DNA of 64,000 nucleotides from CADCTB01 sp963768975 (GCA_963768975.1 CAVYKB010000013.1:186001-250000); one strand, 5' to 3'. Numbered from the stretch's first letter, positions 43,997 through 53,110 are shown. Notes: generated by a model not told the origin, from the letters alone. Numbers and translations are program-made.

Positions 43997-44926
43997 TTAG
44001 GGTTGCCGGCCGGCCGCCGTCTCGTGGGCCAGGAGGAGATCGACGTTCCTGCCGGCCAGCCTGGCGGAGCGGCGGTCCAGCGGCGCGGTGGGGGCATACC
44101 CGAGAGCGGCGAAGCGTTCGAGCAGCTCGGCCGACGACGTGCCCGCCTGGCGCAGCAGGATGTCGTTGAACTCGCAGAGCACCAGGGGCCGCAACGTCGA
44201 GAGCGTCTCCGCAGCGCCGGCCATCACTTCGGGCTCGAAACCCTCGGCGTCGATCTTGACCAGGCGCAGCCGGCCGGGCGGGCGGCGCTCGGCGACCAGG
44301 TCGTCGAGGCGGGTCGTGGCGACGTCGACCTCGCCGGCGGTCTCCCACGTGGCGACGAACGAGCCGAAGGCGCCGCCCCCCTGAGCCGGGATCCGGAGCC
44401 TGGCCGTCCCAGCCTTGAATGACAGCGCGAACGGCAGAACGGTGAGCTGGTGCAGCCCGTTCCTGGCCCGGAGGGCCTCGAGCCGCTCGACGTTGCGGGG
44501 GAGCGGCTCTACCGCCCACACCGCTCCGGAGGGCCCGACGAGCCGGCACAGGCGGCTGGTGAACAGGCCGACGTTGGCGCCGACATCGATCACCCAGTCC
44601 CCCTCATCCACGACCCGGTCGAGGTTGCGGAGCATCCCCGGGCTGTGGGCCCCGAGGAAGCCGGCCCGCTCGAGGTAGTCGGCGACATCAGCGTCGACGA
44701 CGTGGCCCCAAGGATCGCGGTAGGTGTAGGACCCGGTGGTGAGAAGGGGTGTGGCCATCCTGCGAGTCAGGGCGCTGACGACCCGGGCCGCGGGGCCGCG
44801 GCCCTGGATGCGCCGGGAACCGCCCGCCGCCGCCTCCACCAGGCGCCGGTGGAGAGATGAAGTCCGGCCGTCACGATCCGGGACCACCCTGCCAGCGTAC
44901 GGCGCCCGCCGCGCAGCGTGGCTCAC
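43997..44926 (-). CDS. FkbM-family methyltransferase
   Basis: 309 residues. WVIDVGANVGLFTSRLCRLV and AVWAVEPLPRNVERL form the SAM site, and VKIDAEGFEPEVMAGA is the FkbM signature with the catalytic-region Asp and Glu. These enzymes O-methylate sugars in many surface glycans. The N-terminal 90 residues are variable and basic. It lies 42 bases after the GT4 gene and 48 before the methyltransferase gene at 43948. Confidence 0.88.
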   Translation of the reverse strand: MSHAARRAPYAGRVVPDRDGRTSSLHRRLVEAAAGGSRRIQGRGPAARVVSALTRRMATPLLTTGSYTYRDPWGHVVDADVADYLERAGFLGAHSPGMLRNLDRVVDEGDWVIDVGANVGLFTSRLCRLVGPSGAVWAVEPLPRNVERLEALRARNGLHQLTVLPFALSFKAGTARLRIPAQGGGAFGSFVATWETAGEVDVATTRLDDLVAERRPPGRLRLVKIDAEGFEPEVMAGAAETLSTLRPLVLCEFNDILLRQAGTSSAELLERFAALGYAPTAPLDRRSARLAGRNVDLLLAHETAAGRQP

Positions 44927-44968
44927 GGTTGCATTATGAGCATTGGCCCGCCCGATGGCAGTGCAGCG

Positions 44969-46033
44969 TCACGGCACATGCCGGTCCACGATGCCATGGA
45001 ACTGCTGGCCGAACTGGGATATCGACGGTGCGTGCCGGCGCAGGCGGTCGGACATCGCGGCCGCCTCTGCCGCCGGCCGGCCGGCGCACTCGTCGATGGC
45101 GACCGTCATCGCCGCCGTGTCGGTGGCCGGGAAGGGCTCGACGAAGCCGGCCACCACCTCGGGCAGCGCCCCGCCGTCGCTGGCGCACACCCGCAGGCCG
45201 CAGCTGAGGGCCTCCCACGCCGGCAGCCCGAACCCCTCCTCCAGCGACGGCTGGACGAGGAGGTGCGCCGTGGCGAAGAGACGATCGAGGGCGGCCTGGT
45301 CCGACGCCGGCACGGCGGTGACGAACCCCCGCTGGCGCGCCGTGAGCGCCGCCTCCAGGCCGCTCACCTGGCCGGCGGTGCCGCCGGCGAGCACGAGGCG
45401 GCCCCCGTCGCGGCAGAACCGGGTCGCCTCGAACGCGGTGAGCAGGCGGGGGAGGTTCTTGTGGGGCATGAAGCCGCCGACGAAGAGGGCCACGGGCTCG
45501 GGCGCCAGCGTCTGCCGCAGCCCCACCACCCGGTCGACGAACCCGCTGTCGAACGGGAACCGCAGCACCGAGATGCGCTCGGGCGTCACGCCGAGGTCCT
45601 CGATCACCGACCGGCGGGAGTGCTCGCTGATGGTCAGTATGTGTCGCGAGGTGGCCGCCACCCGGCGCATGAACGCCCGCTTGGCTCGGCGGAGGGGGCG
45701 GTTGGCGCCGTAGCGGAGGGCGATGGTGTCGTAGATCAGCGTCACCGCCGGCACCGTGCCGAGAGGGCGCTGCTGGTGCATGAAGACCGTCAGCCGCGCC
45801 GCCGGCAGCCGGCGGGCGTGGCGCTGCCCGAACATCAGCCGGGGGTCCTCGGCGATGGGGACGAGCCGCGCACCCGCGGGCGCCAGTTCGCCGGCGGCCG
45901 GCGGCCCCCACAGCACCCAGTCCGCCGGCGCCGGCCCCGTCGCCAGCCCGCGCAGCACCAGCTCCGTCGTCCGCCCCGGGCCCCCGATGCCCAGCCAGCG
46001 GCAGTCGAGGGCCACGGCCGCCGGCGGCGTCAC
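44969..46033 (-). CDS. Family 4 glycosyltransferase
   Basis: 354 residues, GT-B fold. ALDCRWLGIGGPGRTTELVL at the N-terminus, TISEHSRRSVIEDLGV in the linker, VALFVGGFMPHKNLPRLLTA at the start of the donor domain and QPSLEEGFGLPAWEALSCG (E-x7-E) for nucleotide-sugar binding. It is related to mannosyl- or rhamnosyltransferases of the WbaZ kind; the sugar is not determined. It follows the other GT4 gene with 4 bases between. Confidence 0.9.
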   Translation of the reverse strand: MTPPAAVALDCRWLGIGGPGRTTELVLRGLATGPAPADWVLWGPPAAGELAPAGARLVPIAEDPRLMFGQRHARRLPAARLTVFMHQQRPLGTVPAVTLIYDTIALRYGANRPLRRAKRAFMRRVAATSRHILTISEHSRRSVIEDLGVTPERISVLRFPFDSGFVDRVVGLRQTLAPEPVALFVGGFMPHKNLPRLLTAFEATRFCRDGGRLVLAGGTAGQVSGLEAALTARQRGFVTAVPASDQAALDRLFATAHLLVQPSLEEGFGLPAWEALSCGLRVCASDGGALPEVVAGFVEPFPATDTAAMTVAIDECAGRPAAEAAAMSDRLRRHAPSISQFGQQFHGIVDRHVP

Positions 46034-46037
46034 CCGC

Positions 46038-47180
46038 TCAGGCCGATTGTGAGAGGCGGGGATCGTCGATGCGGATGTTCGCCGTCGCGGCCGCGCCGAT
46101 CACCCAGTCGAGGAAGCTGTCCCGGAAGCGGGCCGGTGAGAAGCGCTCGGCATTGCGCCGGCAGGCGCCGGCGTCGAACCCGCCGGCCAGGACGGCCTCG
46201 ATGCCGGCGGCCAGGGCGCCGGCGGTCTGCTCCGGCGCCAGCACGCCGGTCTCGCCGGGCACGACGGTGTCCAGCGCGCCGCCCCGCCCGAGGGCGACGA
46301 CCGGCGTCCCGCAGGCCTGGGACTCCACTGGAACGATCCCGAAGTCCTCCTCGGCCGGGAAGACGACCACGCCGGCCTGGCGGTAGAGCGTGCGCAGGTC
46401 GTCGTCACTGGGGCCGATGACGAACCGGACATCGGCCGAGAGCTCGCCGGCGAGCGCCCGCAGCCGGCTCTCCTCCGGGCCGCCCCCGGCCACGACGAGA
46501 GGGTGGCGGAGGGCGTGGGCGGCGCGGATGGCCAGGTCGAGCCGCTTGTAGGGAACCATCCGGGAGACGGCGAGGGCGAACCCCTCGCGGCCGGCGGCCT
46601 CGCCCGGCGTGAACCAGCCGGTTTCGACCGGCGGATGGATCACGGTCGCGTCCCGACGGTAGAACTGCTTGATCCGGTGCTGGACGGCCGTCGAGATGGC
46701 GGCGAACCCGTCGACCCAGCTGGCGGCGTGGGAGTCCCAATGCTGCAGGAACCGCTCGCCGAGCCCGCTCGCCGCGCTCCTGCGCCGGCGCTGGTCGACC
46801 GACGCCAGCCAGGCGTAGCGCATCGGCGTGTAGCAGTAGCAAAGGTGCATCGCCTGGCGGCCGGGCCGGAACCCCTTGGCGCACGCGTGGCTCGACGTGA
46901 CCACCAGGTCGTAGCGGGCACGGGACGCGTACCTCCAGGCCAGTGGCATGAACGGCAGCTGCAGGGAGCGAGGGCGGGAGCGGAGGAGGGGGTGGTCGAG
47001 AAAGGTCGTCCCGACGGGGCGGCCGCCGAGGTCGAAGCCGGCGGAGGGGTTCAGCGTGAGCGAGTGAAGGGTGGCAGCTGGAAGGGCCTTCGCCATCGTC
47101 TCGAACGTCTTCTCACTGCCGTGCCGGGCATTCAGCCATTCATGGCACAGGGCCACGCTCGGCCCTGGCGACGGCCCCAC
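46038..47180 (-). CDS. Family 4 glycosyltransferase
   Basis: 380 residues, GT-B fold. VALCHEWLNARHGSEKTFE, LCYCYTPMRYAWLASVDQ (typical of mannosyl/galactosyl-type GT4 enzymes), FALAVSRMVPYKRLDLAIRA, and FPAEEDFGIVPVESQACGTPVV with the E-x7-E motif. The second gene of the minus-strand operon; its GTG start touches the stop of the priming enzyme gene. Confidence 0.9.
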   Translation of the reverse strand: MGPSPGPSVALCHEWLNARHGSEKTFETMAKALPAATLHSLTLNPSAGFDLGGRPVGTTFLDHPLLRSRPRSLQLPFMPLAWRYASRARYDLVVTSSHACAKGFRPGRQAMHLCYCYTPMRYAWLASVDQRRRRSAASGLGERFLQHWDSHAASWVDGFAAISTAVQHRIKQFYRRDATVIHPPVETGWFTPGEAAGREGFALAVSRMVPYKRLDLAIRAAHALRHPLVVAGGGPEESRLRALAGELSADVRFVIGPSDDDLRTLYRQAGVVVFPAEEDFGIVPVESQACGTPVVALGRGGALDTVVPGETGVLAPEQTAGALAAGIEAVLAGGFDAGACRRNAERFSPARFRDSFLDWVIGAAATANIRIDDPRLSQSA

Positions 47181-48011
47181 CTACGAGGCGCCCAGCCCGG
47201 TGACGATCACGAGCGGCGTGCGGGCGAGGATCTTGGCATCGGCCCAAGGCCCGCAGATCGCCATGTAGCGCGTGTCGAGCTCCGCCCGCTCGGGGAACCC
47301 CACGGTGCTGCGCCCGCTCACCTGCCACAGGCCGGTGAGACCGGGTCGGAGCCGCAGGTACGCAGCCTCGAAGCCGACGTAGTCCCGGTGCAGCTGGGTG
47401 CGCTCCACCGGCCGGGGCCCGACCAAGCTCATATGGCCGGCGAGAACGTTGAGCAGTTGCGGGAGCTCGTCGAGGCTGGTTCGGCGAAGGAACCGGCCGA
47501 CCCTGGTGATGCGAGGATCCATATGGCCGGGAATCTTGTGGCTCCCATCGACGAAAAGACGGTGCAGCCCGGCATCCGAACGGAGTTGGTCCTCCGCATC
47601 CACCCGCATCGTTCGAAACTTGAGGATCCAGAACTCTTCGCCGCCGCGACCCACCCGCCGCTGGCGGAACAGCACCGGGCCGGACGACGTCAGCTTGACC
47701 GCGATGGCGAGGATCGCAGCCAGGGGGAGCAGCACGACGGTCAGGATGAGCGTGGCCGCGATATCGAGGATGCGCTTGCCTCTCCATGCCACCGGAGCCA
47801 ACGACCCCTCGACGTCGGCCGTGGCGGCGATCGACAGGGCACCGCCCCGGCCCAGGACGACGTGCGGGCCGGCGACAGCCGTGCCCGCAATGGAGAGGTC
47901 CTCGCCACCTGTCAACACGTCTTGCATCACCCCGCTTTCGGCCACGCTCCGAACCGCCCGGCGCATGAAGATATCGCACGGTGGTCCCGGCATGAAGCAC
48001 GTCGGTGGCAT
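47181..48011 (-). CDS. Undecaprenyl-phosphate sugar phosphotransferase (second locus)
   Basis: 276 residues (ATG 48011; ATG 47964 is also possible). The first 75 residues are variable. One helix (RILDIAATLILTVVLLPLAA) is followed by SGPVLFRQRRVG, FWILKFRTMRVDAE, LDELPQLLNVLAGHMSLVGPRP and LRPGLTGLWQVSGRS, the catalytic domain of priming phosphoglycosyltransferases. It is short-form, without the five-helix WcaJ domain. First gene of the five-gene minus-strand operon, divergent from the Wzz/kinase gene. Confidence 0.92.
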   Translation of the reverse strand: MPPTCFMPGPPCDIFMRRAVRSVAESGVMQDVLTGGEDLSIAGTAVAGPHVVLGRGGALSIAATADVEGSLAPVAWRGKRILDIAATLILTVVLLPLAAILAIAVKLTSSGPVLFRQRRVGRGGEEFWILKFRTMRVDAEDQLRSDAGLHRLFVDGSHKIPGHMDPRITRVGRFLRRTSLDELPQLLNVLAGHMSLVGPRPVERTQLHRDYVGFEAAYLRLRPGLTGLWQVSGRSTVGFPERAELDTRYMAICGPWADAKILARTPLVIVTGLGAS

Positions 48012-48033
48012 CGTCCCCGCCGCATCGAGCGGT

Positions 48034-48039
48034 TACCAT
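48034..48039 (+). promoter_or_regulatory. -10 element for leaderless Wzz/kinase gene
   Basis: TACCAT ends 7 bases before GTG 48047, with no ribosome site between. Same spacing as at prfA. Confidence 0.5.
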
Positions 48040-48046
48040 CCCTGGC

Positions 48047-49594
48047 GTGGCTGGCGTCGAGCACCCTACGGAGCTCGGGCTTCGCGACTACCTTCACATC
48101 GTCGGCCGCCGCAAGCAGCTGATCATCGTGGTCACGCTCCTGGTCACCGTGCCGGCGGTGGTGCTGTCGCTGCTGCGGACACCGGTCTACGCCGGCGAGG
48201 CCGAGCTCCTGCTGCAGCCCCGGGTCAGCGAGACCCTCTTCGACCCGAACAGCGGCGTCCGGTCCGACCCCGCCCGCCAGGTCCAGAACGAGATCCGCAT
48301 CCTCTCGAGCGCGCCGGTCCGGGAGCTGGTGCGGGCCCAGCTCGGCTCGGCACCGAAGGTGTCCGCCCGGGCCATCGGTTCCACCGACCTGATCCGGGTG
48401 ACGGCCCGTAGCAACGACCCGCAGCGGGCCACGGCGCTGGCCAATGCCTACGCCACCTCCTACATCGACCACCGCCGCAAGCAGGCGGTCGACGACCTCC
48501 TGGCCACCAGCCAGCAGGTGCAGACGAAGATCACCGAGATCCAGCGCCAGATCGACGCTGCGTCGGCGGGCTCCCAGCGGGACTCGCTGGTCCAGGCCCA
48601 GTCGCTGTTCAGGCAGGAGCTGGATCGCCTCCAGGTCGCAGGGGCGCTGAAGCAGGGCGGCGCCCAATTGGTCCTGCCGGCCACGGTCCCCACGACGCCG
48701 ATCGAGCCCCAGCCCCTGCGGACGGGCCTGGTCGCCTTCCTCTTCGGGCTGGTGCTGGGCCTGGGCCTGGCCTTCCTGCGGGAGTTTTTGGACGACTCGG
48801 TCAAGACCAAGGACGAGTTCGAGCGGGTGGCGCCCGGGGTGCCGGTCCTCGGCCTGATTCCCGTCGTCAGCGCCTGGCGCGGGAAGGAGACGGCCTACCT
48901 GGTCTCCCTCGACGACCCCAACTCGCCGGCGGCCGAGGCGTACCGGACCCTGCGCACGTCCATCCAGTTCATCGGGCTCGACCAGCCGATGCGGACCCTC
49001 CAGATCACCAGCGCCAACCCCCAGGAGGGCAAGACCACCACCCTGGCCAACCTGGCAGTTGCCCTGGCCCGCTCGGGCTCGACGGTGGCCATCGTCTGCT
49101 GCGACCTGCGCCGGCCGCGGGTGCACGAGTTCTTCGGCCTCGACAACGAGGTCGGCTTCACCTCCGTCCTGCTCGGCAAGGTGGGCCTGGCCGGCGCCAT
49201 GCAGGAGGTCCCCGACCAGGCCCGGCTCTCGCTGCTGGCGTCCGGGCCACTGCCCCCGAACCCCTCGGAGCTGCTCTCGTCGAAGCGCACCGTCGAGGTG
49301 CTCGGCTCGCTTCAGGCCGAGTACGACATCGTGCTGATCGACGCCCCTCCGGTGATTCCCGTGACCGACGCCCTGGTGCTCTCCGGCCGGGTCGATGCCA
49401 CCCTCCTCGTCGCCGTGGCCGGGGCCACGACCCGCAAGGAGGCAGCCCGGGCGGTGGAGCTGCTCCGGCAGGTCGACGCACCGCTCGTCGGCGCCGTGCT
49501 CAACGGCGTCGACACCGAGGGCTCGTACGGGTACGCCTACCAGTCCTACCGCTACGAGTCGCGCGTTGGCCGTCGAGAGCCAGCCAAGAAGTAG
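48047..49594 (+). CDS. Wzz/BY-kinase polysaccharide chain-length and tyrosine kinase protein, copy 2
   Basis: 515 residues from GTG 48047. N-terminal Wzz domain with helices LIIVVTLLVTVPAVVLSLL and VAFLFGLVLGLGLAFLREF and a periplasmic helical part. BY-kinase domain: ITSANPQEGKTTTLANLAVA (Walker A), VAIVCCDLRRPRVH (Walker A') and DIVLIDAPPVIPVTDAL (Walker B). The C-terminal tyrosine cluster is SYGYAYQSYRYES. It regulates polymer length and export by cycles of tyrosine autophosphorylation; a matching phosphatase could be the enzyme at 56108. The DUF4012 gene overlaps its end. Confidence 0.93.
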   Translation: MAGVEHPTELGLRDYLHIVGRRKQLIIVVTLLVTVPAVVLSLLRTPVYAGEAELLLQPRVSETLFDPNSGVRSDPARQVQNEIRILSSAPVRELVRAQLGSAPKVSARAIGSTDLIRVTARSNDPQRATALANAYATSYIDHRRKQAVDDLLATSQQVQTKITEIQRQIDAASAGSQRDSLVQAQSLFRQELDRLQVAGALKQGGAQLVLPATVPTTPIEPQPLRTGLVAFLFGLVLGLGLAFLREFLDDSVKTKDEFERVAPGVPVLGLIPVVSAWRGKETAYLVSLDDPNSPAAEAYRTLRTSIQFIGLDQPMRTLQITSANPQEGKTTTLANLAVALARSGSTVAIVCCDLRRPRVHEFFGLDNEVGFTSVLLGKVGLAGAMQEVPDQARLSLLASGPLPPNPSELLSSKRTVEVLGSLQAEYDIVLIDAPPVIPVTDALVLSGRVDATLLVAVAGATTRKEAARAVELLRQVDAPLVGAVLNGVDTEGSYGYAYQSYRYESRVGRREPAKK

Positions 49595-51530
49595 CGGGAC
49601 CGGCTCACCCAGCACACGCCGGGGCCGGCGCCGGCGTCGATGGTGGAGCCCAGCGTGGCTGTGGCGGCACCGGTCCGGGCGCCGGCGCCGGCGGCGGTTC
49701 GACGTCGCCGGCCGGCGCCGGCGCAGCCGCCTGCTGCGCAGGGGGCTCGTCGCCGGCGGCCTCGGTCTGGTCGCTCTCATGCTCGCCGCCCTGGGCCTGT
49801 CCGAGGTGCTGCGGGCCAGGACCCAGCTGACGGGCGCCCGCTCGGCACTGCAGGCCGCGGTCGACGACCCGGCCGCGCTGGGCACGCCCGCCGGGCGGGC
49901 GGCGTCGCTGGCCCAGGTCGACGGGGCGCTGGCCATGATCGCCAAGGCCCGCGACCGCGTCGCCGGTTCGCCGGTCATCTCCCTGGCCGGCCTGGTGCCC
50001 GGCTTCCGGGCCCAGCGCGCCGGCCTGCTCGACCTGATCGACGACTCGGCGGCGGCGGCCGGCGCCGGCCGGGCGCTCCTGGCCTCCGTCGACGGCATCG
50101 CCGAGCGGACCCAGATCGTCGCCGGCGCCCTCCCGCTGACCGGGCTGGCCGAGCTCCAGCAGGAGGTCCGGGCTGCAGGGGAGGCGATCGGCGGCCGGGC
50201 GGCGGGCGGCGACGACGGCCTCTGGGGGCCACTGGGCGACGCCCGGCGGGAGTTCGACGACGTCGCCGGCTCCAGCTCCCGCCGCCTGAGCGAGGGGGCG
50301 GAGGCCCTCGGCGCGGCGCGGACGTTCCTGGGCGCCGGCGGGGTGCGGCGCTACCTGATGGTCGCCCAGAACAACGCCGAGATGCGCGACCAGGGGGCCG
50401 TCCTCTCCTACGTGGTGGTGCGCTTCGACGGTGGGCGGATGGTCCGGGAGAAGCAGGGCTCGGTGGGCGATCTCACGCTGACCTCGCCGGCGCCGACGCC
50501 GGTGCCGGCCGGCACCCAGGAGGTCTTCGGCTCCCTGGCGCCGACCCAGACGTGGCAGTCCGTCAACGCCACCGCCGACTTCGCGTTCAGCGGCCGGGCC
50601 ATGGCGGACATGTACCGGCAGGCGTCGGGCCAGGCCGTCGACGGGGTGATCGCCCTCGATGTCCCTGCCCTCGCCGGCCTGCTGCGGACGGTGGGCCCGG
50701 TGTCGATCGAGGGGGTGGCCGAGGCGGTCACCGCCGACAACGTCGGCCGCCTGCTGTTGCACGACTTCTACCAGGGCCTCGGGCCGCACAGCGACCAGAC
50801 GCTGCGCCGCGAGCGCCAGGCCGACGTCGTCCGGGCCCTGATGGACCGCTTGATCGACGGCGCCCGCGACGCCGTGACCCTGGGGCGGGCGCTCGGCGAC
50901 GCCGCCGCCGGCGGCCACCTCCGCCTCTGGAGCGCCGACGCCGCCGAGGAGGACGTCTTCGAGCGAACCGGCCTCGGGGGCGGGCCGGCCACCAAGGAGC
51001 CCGATCGGACGTTCCATGTGGCGGTCCAGAACCGCACGGCCAGTAAACTGGACTACTTCGTGAAGCCCTCCGTCCGCCAGGACGTGCGGCTGACCAAGCA
51101 GGGGACGGCGGTGGTGCGCACCACCGTGATCCTCGACAACCAGGCGCCGGCCGGCGCCACGCCGTCCTACCAGTTCGGGCCGGCCGGCATCACCGAGAAG
51201 CCGGGCGACTACCTGGGCTGGGTCCTGCTGTGGGGGCCGGAGGGCTCCCGGCAGCTCCAGGGAGGGGTGGCGGAGTCGGGCCTGCATCTCTCGCAGTTCG
51301 TCGTGGCCGTGCCCGCGGGCGAGCGCCGGGAGGTGACCTTCGAGACCGTGGTCCCCAACGCCGTGCGCGACGGGCAGCTGAGGCTGCGGCTGGTGCCCCA
51401 GGCCCGGCTGGAGCCGATGCCGCTCGCCGTGTCCCTGCGCAGCGAGGACCGCTCCGTGGGGGGCGACCCGCTGCGGTGGGAGGGCGCGTGGGATCGGGTC
51501 CGGAACCTGGCTTGGGACGTCGGCGACTGA
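49566..51530 (+). CDS. DUF4012-type membrane-anchored surface protein, copy 2
   Basis: About 654 residues from TTG 49566, the only ordinary start before the coding signal. This overlaps the Wzz/kinase gene by 29 bases. The first 60 residues are Arg/Ser-rich (the run at 49660-49730 is mostly Arg), followed by a membrane helix (GLVAGGLGLVALMLAALGLS), a helical domain, the core YLMVAQNNAEMRDQGAVLSY and a beta-rich C-terminal half ending in a DUF4012-like fold. Copy 1 has RPTGGFIG where this one has RDQGAVLS, so the family loop has diverged. Probable role: an extracellular partner of the polysaccharide system. Confidence 0.78.
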   Translation: MAVESQPRSSGTGSPSTRRGRRRRRWWSPAWLWRHRSGRRRRRRFDVAGRRRRSRLLRRGLVAGGLGLVALMLAALGLSEVLRARTQLTGARSALQAAVDDPAALGTPAGRAASLAQVDGALAMIAKARDRVAGSPVISLAGLVPGFRAQRAGLLDLIDDSAAAAGAGRALLASVDGIAERTQIVAGALPLTGLAELQQEVRAAGEAIGGRAAGGDDGLWGPLGDARREFDDVAGSSSRRLSEGAEALGAARTFLGAGGVRRYLMVAQNNAEMRDQGAVLSYVVVRFDGGRMVREKQGSVGDLTLTSPAPTPVPAGTQEVFGSLAPTQTWQSVNATADFAFSGRAMADMYRQASGQAVDGVIALDVPALAGLLRTVGPVSIEGVAEAVTADNVGRLLLHDFYQGLGPHSDQTLRRERQADVVRALMDRLIDGARDAVTLGRALGDAAAGGHLRLWSADAAEEDVFERTGLGGGPATKEPDRTFHVAVQNRTASKLDYFVKPSVRQDVRLTKQGTAVVRTTVILDNQAPAGATPSYQFGPAGITEKPGDYLGWVLLWGPEGSRQLQGGVAESGLHLSQFVVAVPAGERREVTFETVVPNAVRDGQLRLRLVPQARLEPMPLAVSLRSEDRSVGGDPLRWEGAWDRVRNLAWDVGD

Positions 51531-51601
51531 CGGTCGTTTGCATTCGGCGCACCCTCGGATAGTCTGCCGCCACACTGGTCCCGACGGGGGGAAAGAACGA
51601 C

Positions 51602-52423
51602 ATGAGGCGGATAGGTAGCGCGGCGGTCCTGGCGACGGCTCTGCTGGCCGGTGTCCTGACGTCCCTCGTCGCCCCGGCCGGAGCCCAGACGGGCTATCCC
51701 CCCGGCGTGTGCGCCATCCTCAGCGGCAGCCAGTTCGCCGGCAACGCCGCCGTGGGGCAGACCTTTACGGTCACCGTGTCGCCGGCGTGCCTCTTCACCG
51801 CCGGCGGGGTGGCCACCATCGTCGTCAACGGCGGGACGCCCTTCACCAAGGTCGTGAACCCCGACGGCACGGTCACCCTCACGATCACCGTCATCTCCTC
51901 GACGCAGCTGTCGGTCAACCCCATCGTCCCGGCGGTCTGCGGCGTCAACACCATCTCGGTCTCCTCGCCCTCGAACGTCGCCGGCGGGCGCACGGTGACC
52001 CAGACGGTCACGTTCAACCTTGCGTGCGCCGGCATCAACGTCAACATCTGCAACGCCGGCGACGGGGGATCGGGTGGCATCGGTGTCGGGACCGGCGGCA
52101 ACGCCGCCAGCCTGGGCGGCACCGCCACCGGCGGGGCGGGCCTCGGAACCGGCGGCGCGGGTGGTGCCGGCGGCGACGCCTGCAACGTGACGCTCACCGG
52201 CGGAGCCAGTAGTGGCGGCGGTGGTGGCGCGGGTGGCGCCGGTGGCGCCGGCGGTGCGGGCGGGGCCGGTGGCCAGCCCGGTCGACCCGGCCAGCCGGGC
52301 CAGCCGGGCCTTCTCGCCCGCACGGGCGCGGCGCTGTCCCAGTACGCCGGCGTGGCGGTGGCGCTGGTCGCGGCCGGCGTGCTGTTGACCCTGGGCACCC
52401 GGCGGCGGCGGCCCGCTCGCTAA
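51602..52423 (+). CDS. Secreted Gly-rich surface protein with LARTG-type sorting signal
   Basis: 273 residues. Signal peptide (AVLATALLAGVLTSLVAPAG, cleavage after AGA). The mature N-terminal domain, about 130 residues with four cysteines (GVCAIL, ACLFTA, AVCGVN, LACAG), is repeated in the next gene. A Gly-rich stretch of about 100 residues and a GQPGRPGQPGQPG collagen-like run follow. The C-terminus has LLARTG, a hydrophobic helix (YAGVAVALVAAGVLLTL) and RRRR, the layout of a sortase substrate with a variant motif. TAGTCT upstream could be a -10, and GGGGGAAAG is the ribosome site. Confidence 0.82.
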   Translation: MRRIGSAAVLATALLAGVLTSLVAPAGAQTGYPPGVCAILSGSQFAGNAAVGQTFTVTVSPACLFTAGGVATIVVNGGTPFTKVVNPDGTVTLTITVISSTQLSVNPIVPAVCGVNTISVSSPSNVAGGRTVTQTVTFNLACAGINVNICNAGDGGSGGIGVGTGGNAASLGGTATGGAGLGTGGAGGAGGDACNVTLTGGASSGGGGGAGGAGGAGGAGGAGGQPGRPGQPGQPGLLARTGAALSQYAGVAVALVAAGVLLTLGTRRRRPAR

Positions 52424-52486
52424 AGCACCGTCCTTCCGTGCCGCTCGACTACCCTTTACGGGTTCGTGCAACAGAAGGGCCCTTTC

Positions 52487-53077
52487 ATGAGGCGAACACG
52501 GGTGGTGGCGGTCCTGGCGGGCCTCCTGGGTGCGGTAGTGGCGATGGTGGTGACGCCGGCGGCTGGTGCGCAGACGGGTTACCCGCCGGGGCTTTGCACC
52601 ACGATCACCGGGACGCAAGCCGTCGGCAGCGTCAACATCGGCCAGCGGTTCGTGCTCCAGGTTGCGCCGACCTGCCTCTTCACGCCCGGCACCCCGGTGA
52701 CGGTGACGGTGAACGGAGTCGACATCCCGGGTAAGACCGCGGAGGCCGGCGGCTTCGTGCTCGTCGACATCACCGTCCTTTCGGCGACCCAGCTTTCGGT
52801 CAACCCGATCGTCCCGGCGATCTGCGGCACGAACACGGTCGTCGCCCGCGGCGCGTCGACGACGGCGCAGGGTGGCACCTCCACCCAGACGGCCACCTTC
52901 ACCCTCAACTGCCCGGCGGGGACGAGCCCGACGGTGACCGGTGGCACCGGCCAAGGCCTGCTGAGCCGCACCGGCTCCGAGCCGGCCCGCTACGTCGCCG
53001 TGGCGCTCGCACTGATGGTCGCCGGCGCCATGGCCCTGGTCGTCACCCGCCGCCGGCGTTTCGCCACGAGCATCTAG
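52487..53077 (+). CDS. Secreted surface protein with LSRTG-type sorting signal
   Basis: 196 residues, tandem paralog of the previous gene: shared QTGYPPG-x-C start, CLFTPGTPVTV, STQLSVNPIVPA-like segment (SATQLSVNPIVPAICGTN) and four cysteines. It lacks the Gly-rich region. The C-terminus is LLSRTG, helix VAVALALMVAGAMALVV and RRRRF, again a sortase-like signal. AAGGG 5' of ATG 52487. It ends at the first of three hairpins. Confidence 0.82.
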   Translation: MRRTRVVAVLAGLLGAVVAMVVTPAAGAQTGYPPGLCTTITGTQAVGSVNIGQRFVLQVAPTCLFTPGTPVTVTVNGVDIPGKTAEAGGFVLVDITVLSATQLSVNPIVPAICGTNTVVARGASTTAQGGTSTQTATFTLNCPAGTSPTVTGGTGQGLLSRTGSEPARYVAVALALMVAGAMALVVTRRRRFATSI

Positions 53078-53110
53078 CCGCCTTCGGCGGCGGTCGGCGC
53101 CGAAGGCGGC
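53077..53110. terminator. Hairpin terminator between convergent genes
   Basis: Perfect 13-bp arms GCCGCCTTCGGCG and CGCCGAAGGCGGC with an 8-base loop, starting on the stop codon. Two smaller hairpins follow: CGAAGC/GCTTCG at 53112-53129 and GGAAGC/GCTTCC at 53135-53149. There is no T-run on either side. They fill the space before the dehydrogenase stop. Confidence 0.7.

Noticed and set aside
49605..51575. 656-codon minus-strand frame opposite the second DUF4012 gene
   Set aside because: His/Gly/Arg-rich shadow sequence without domains; the plus strand has a membrane helix and the family core.
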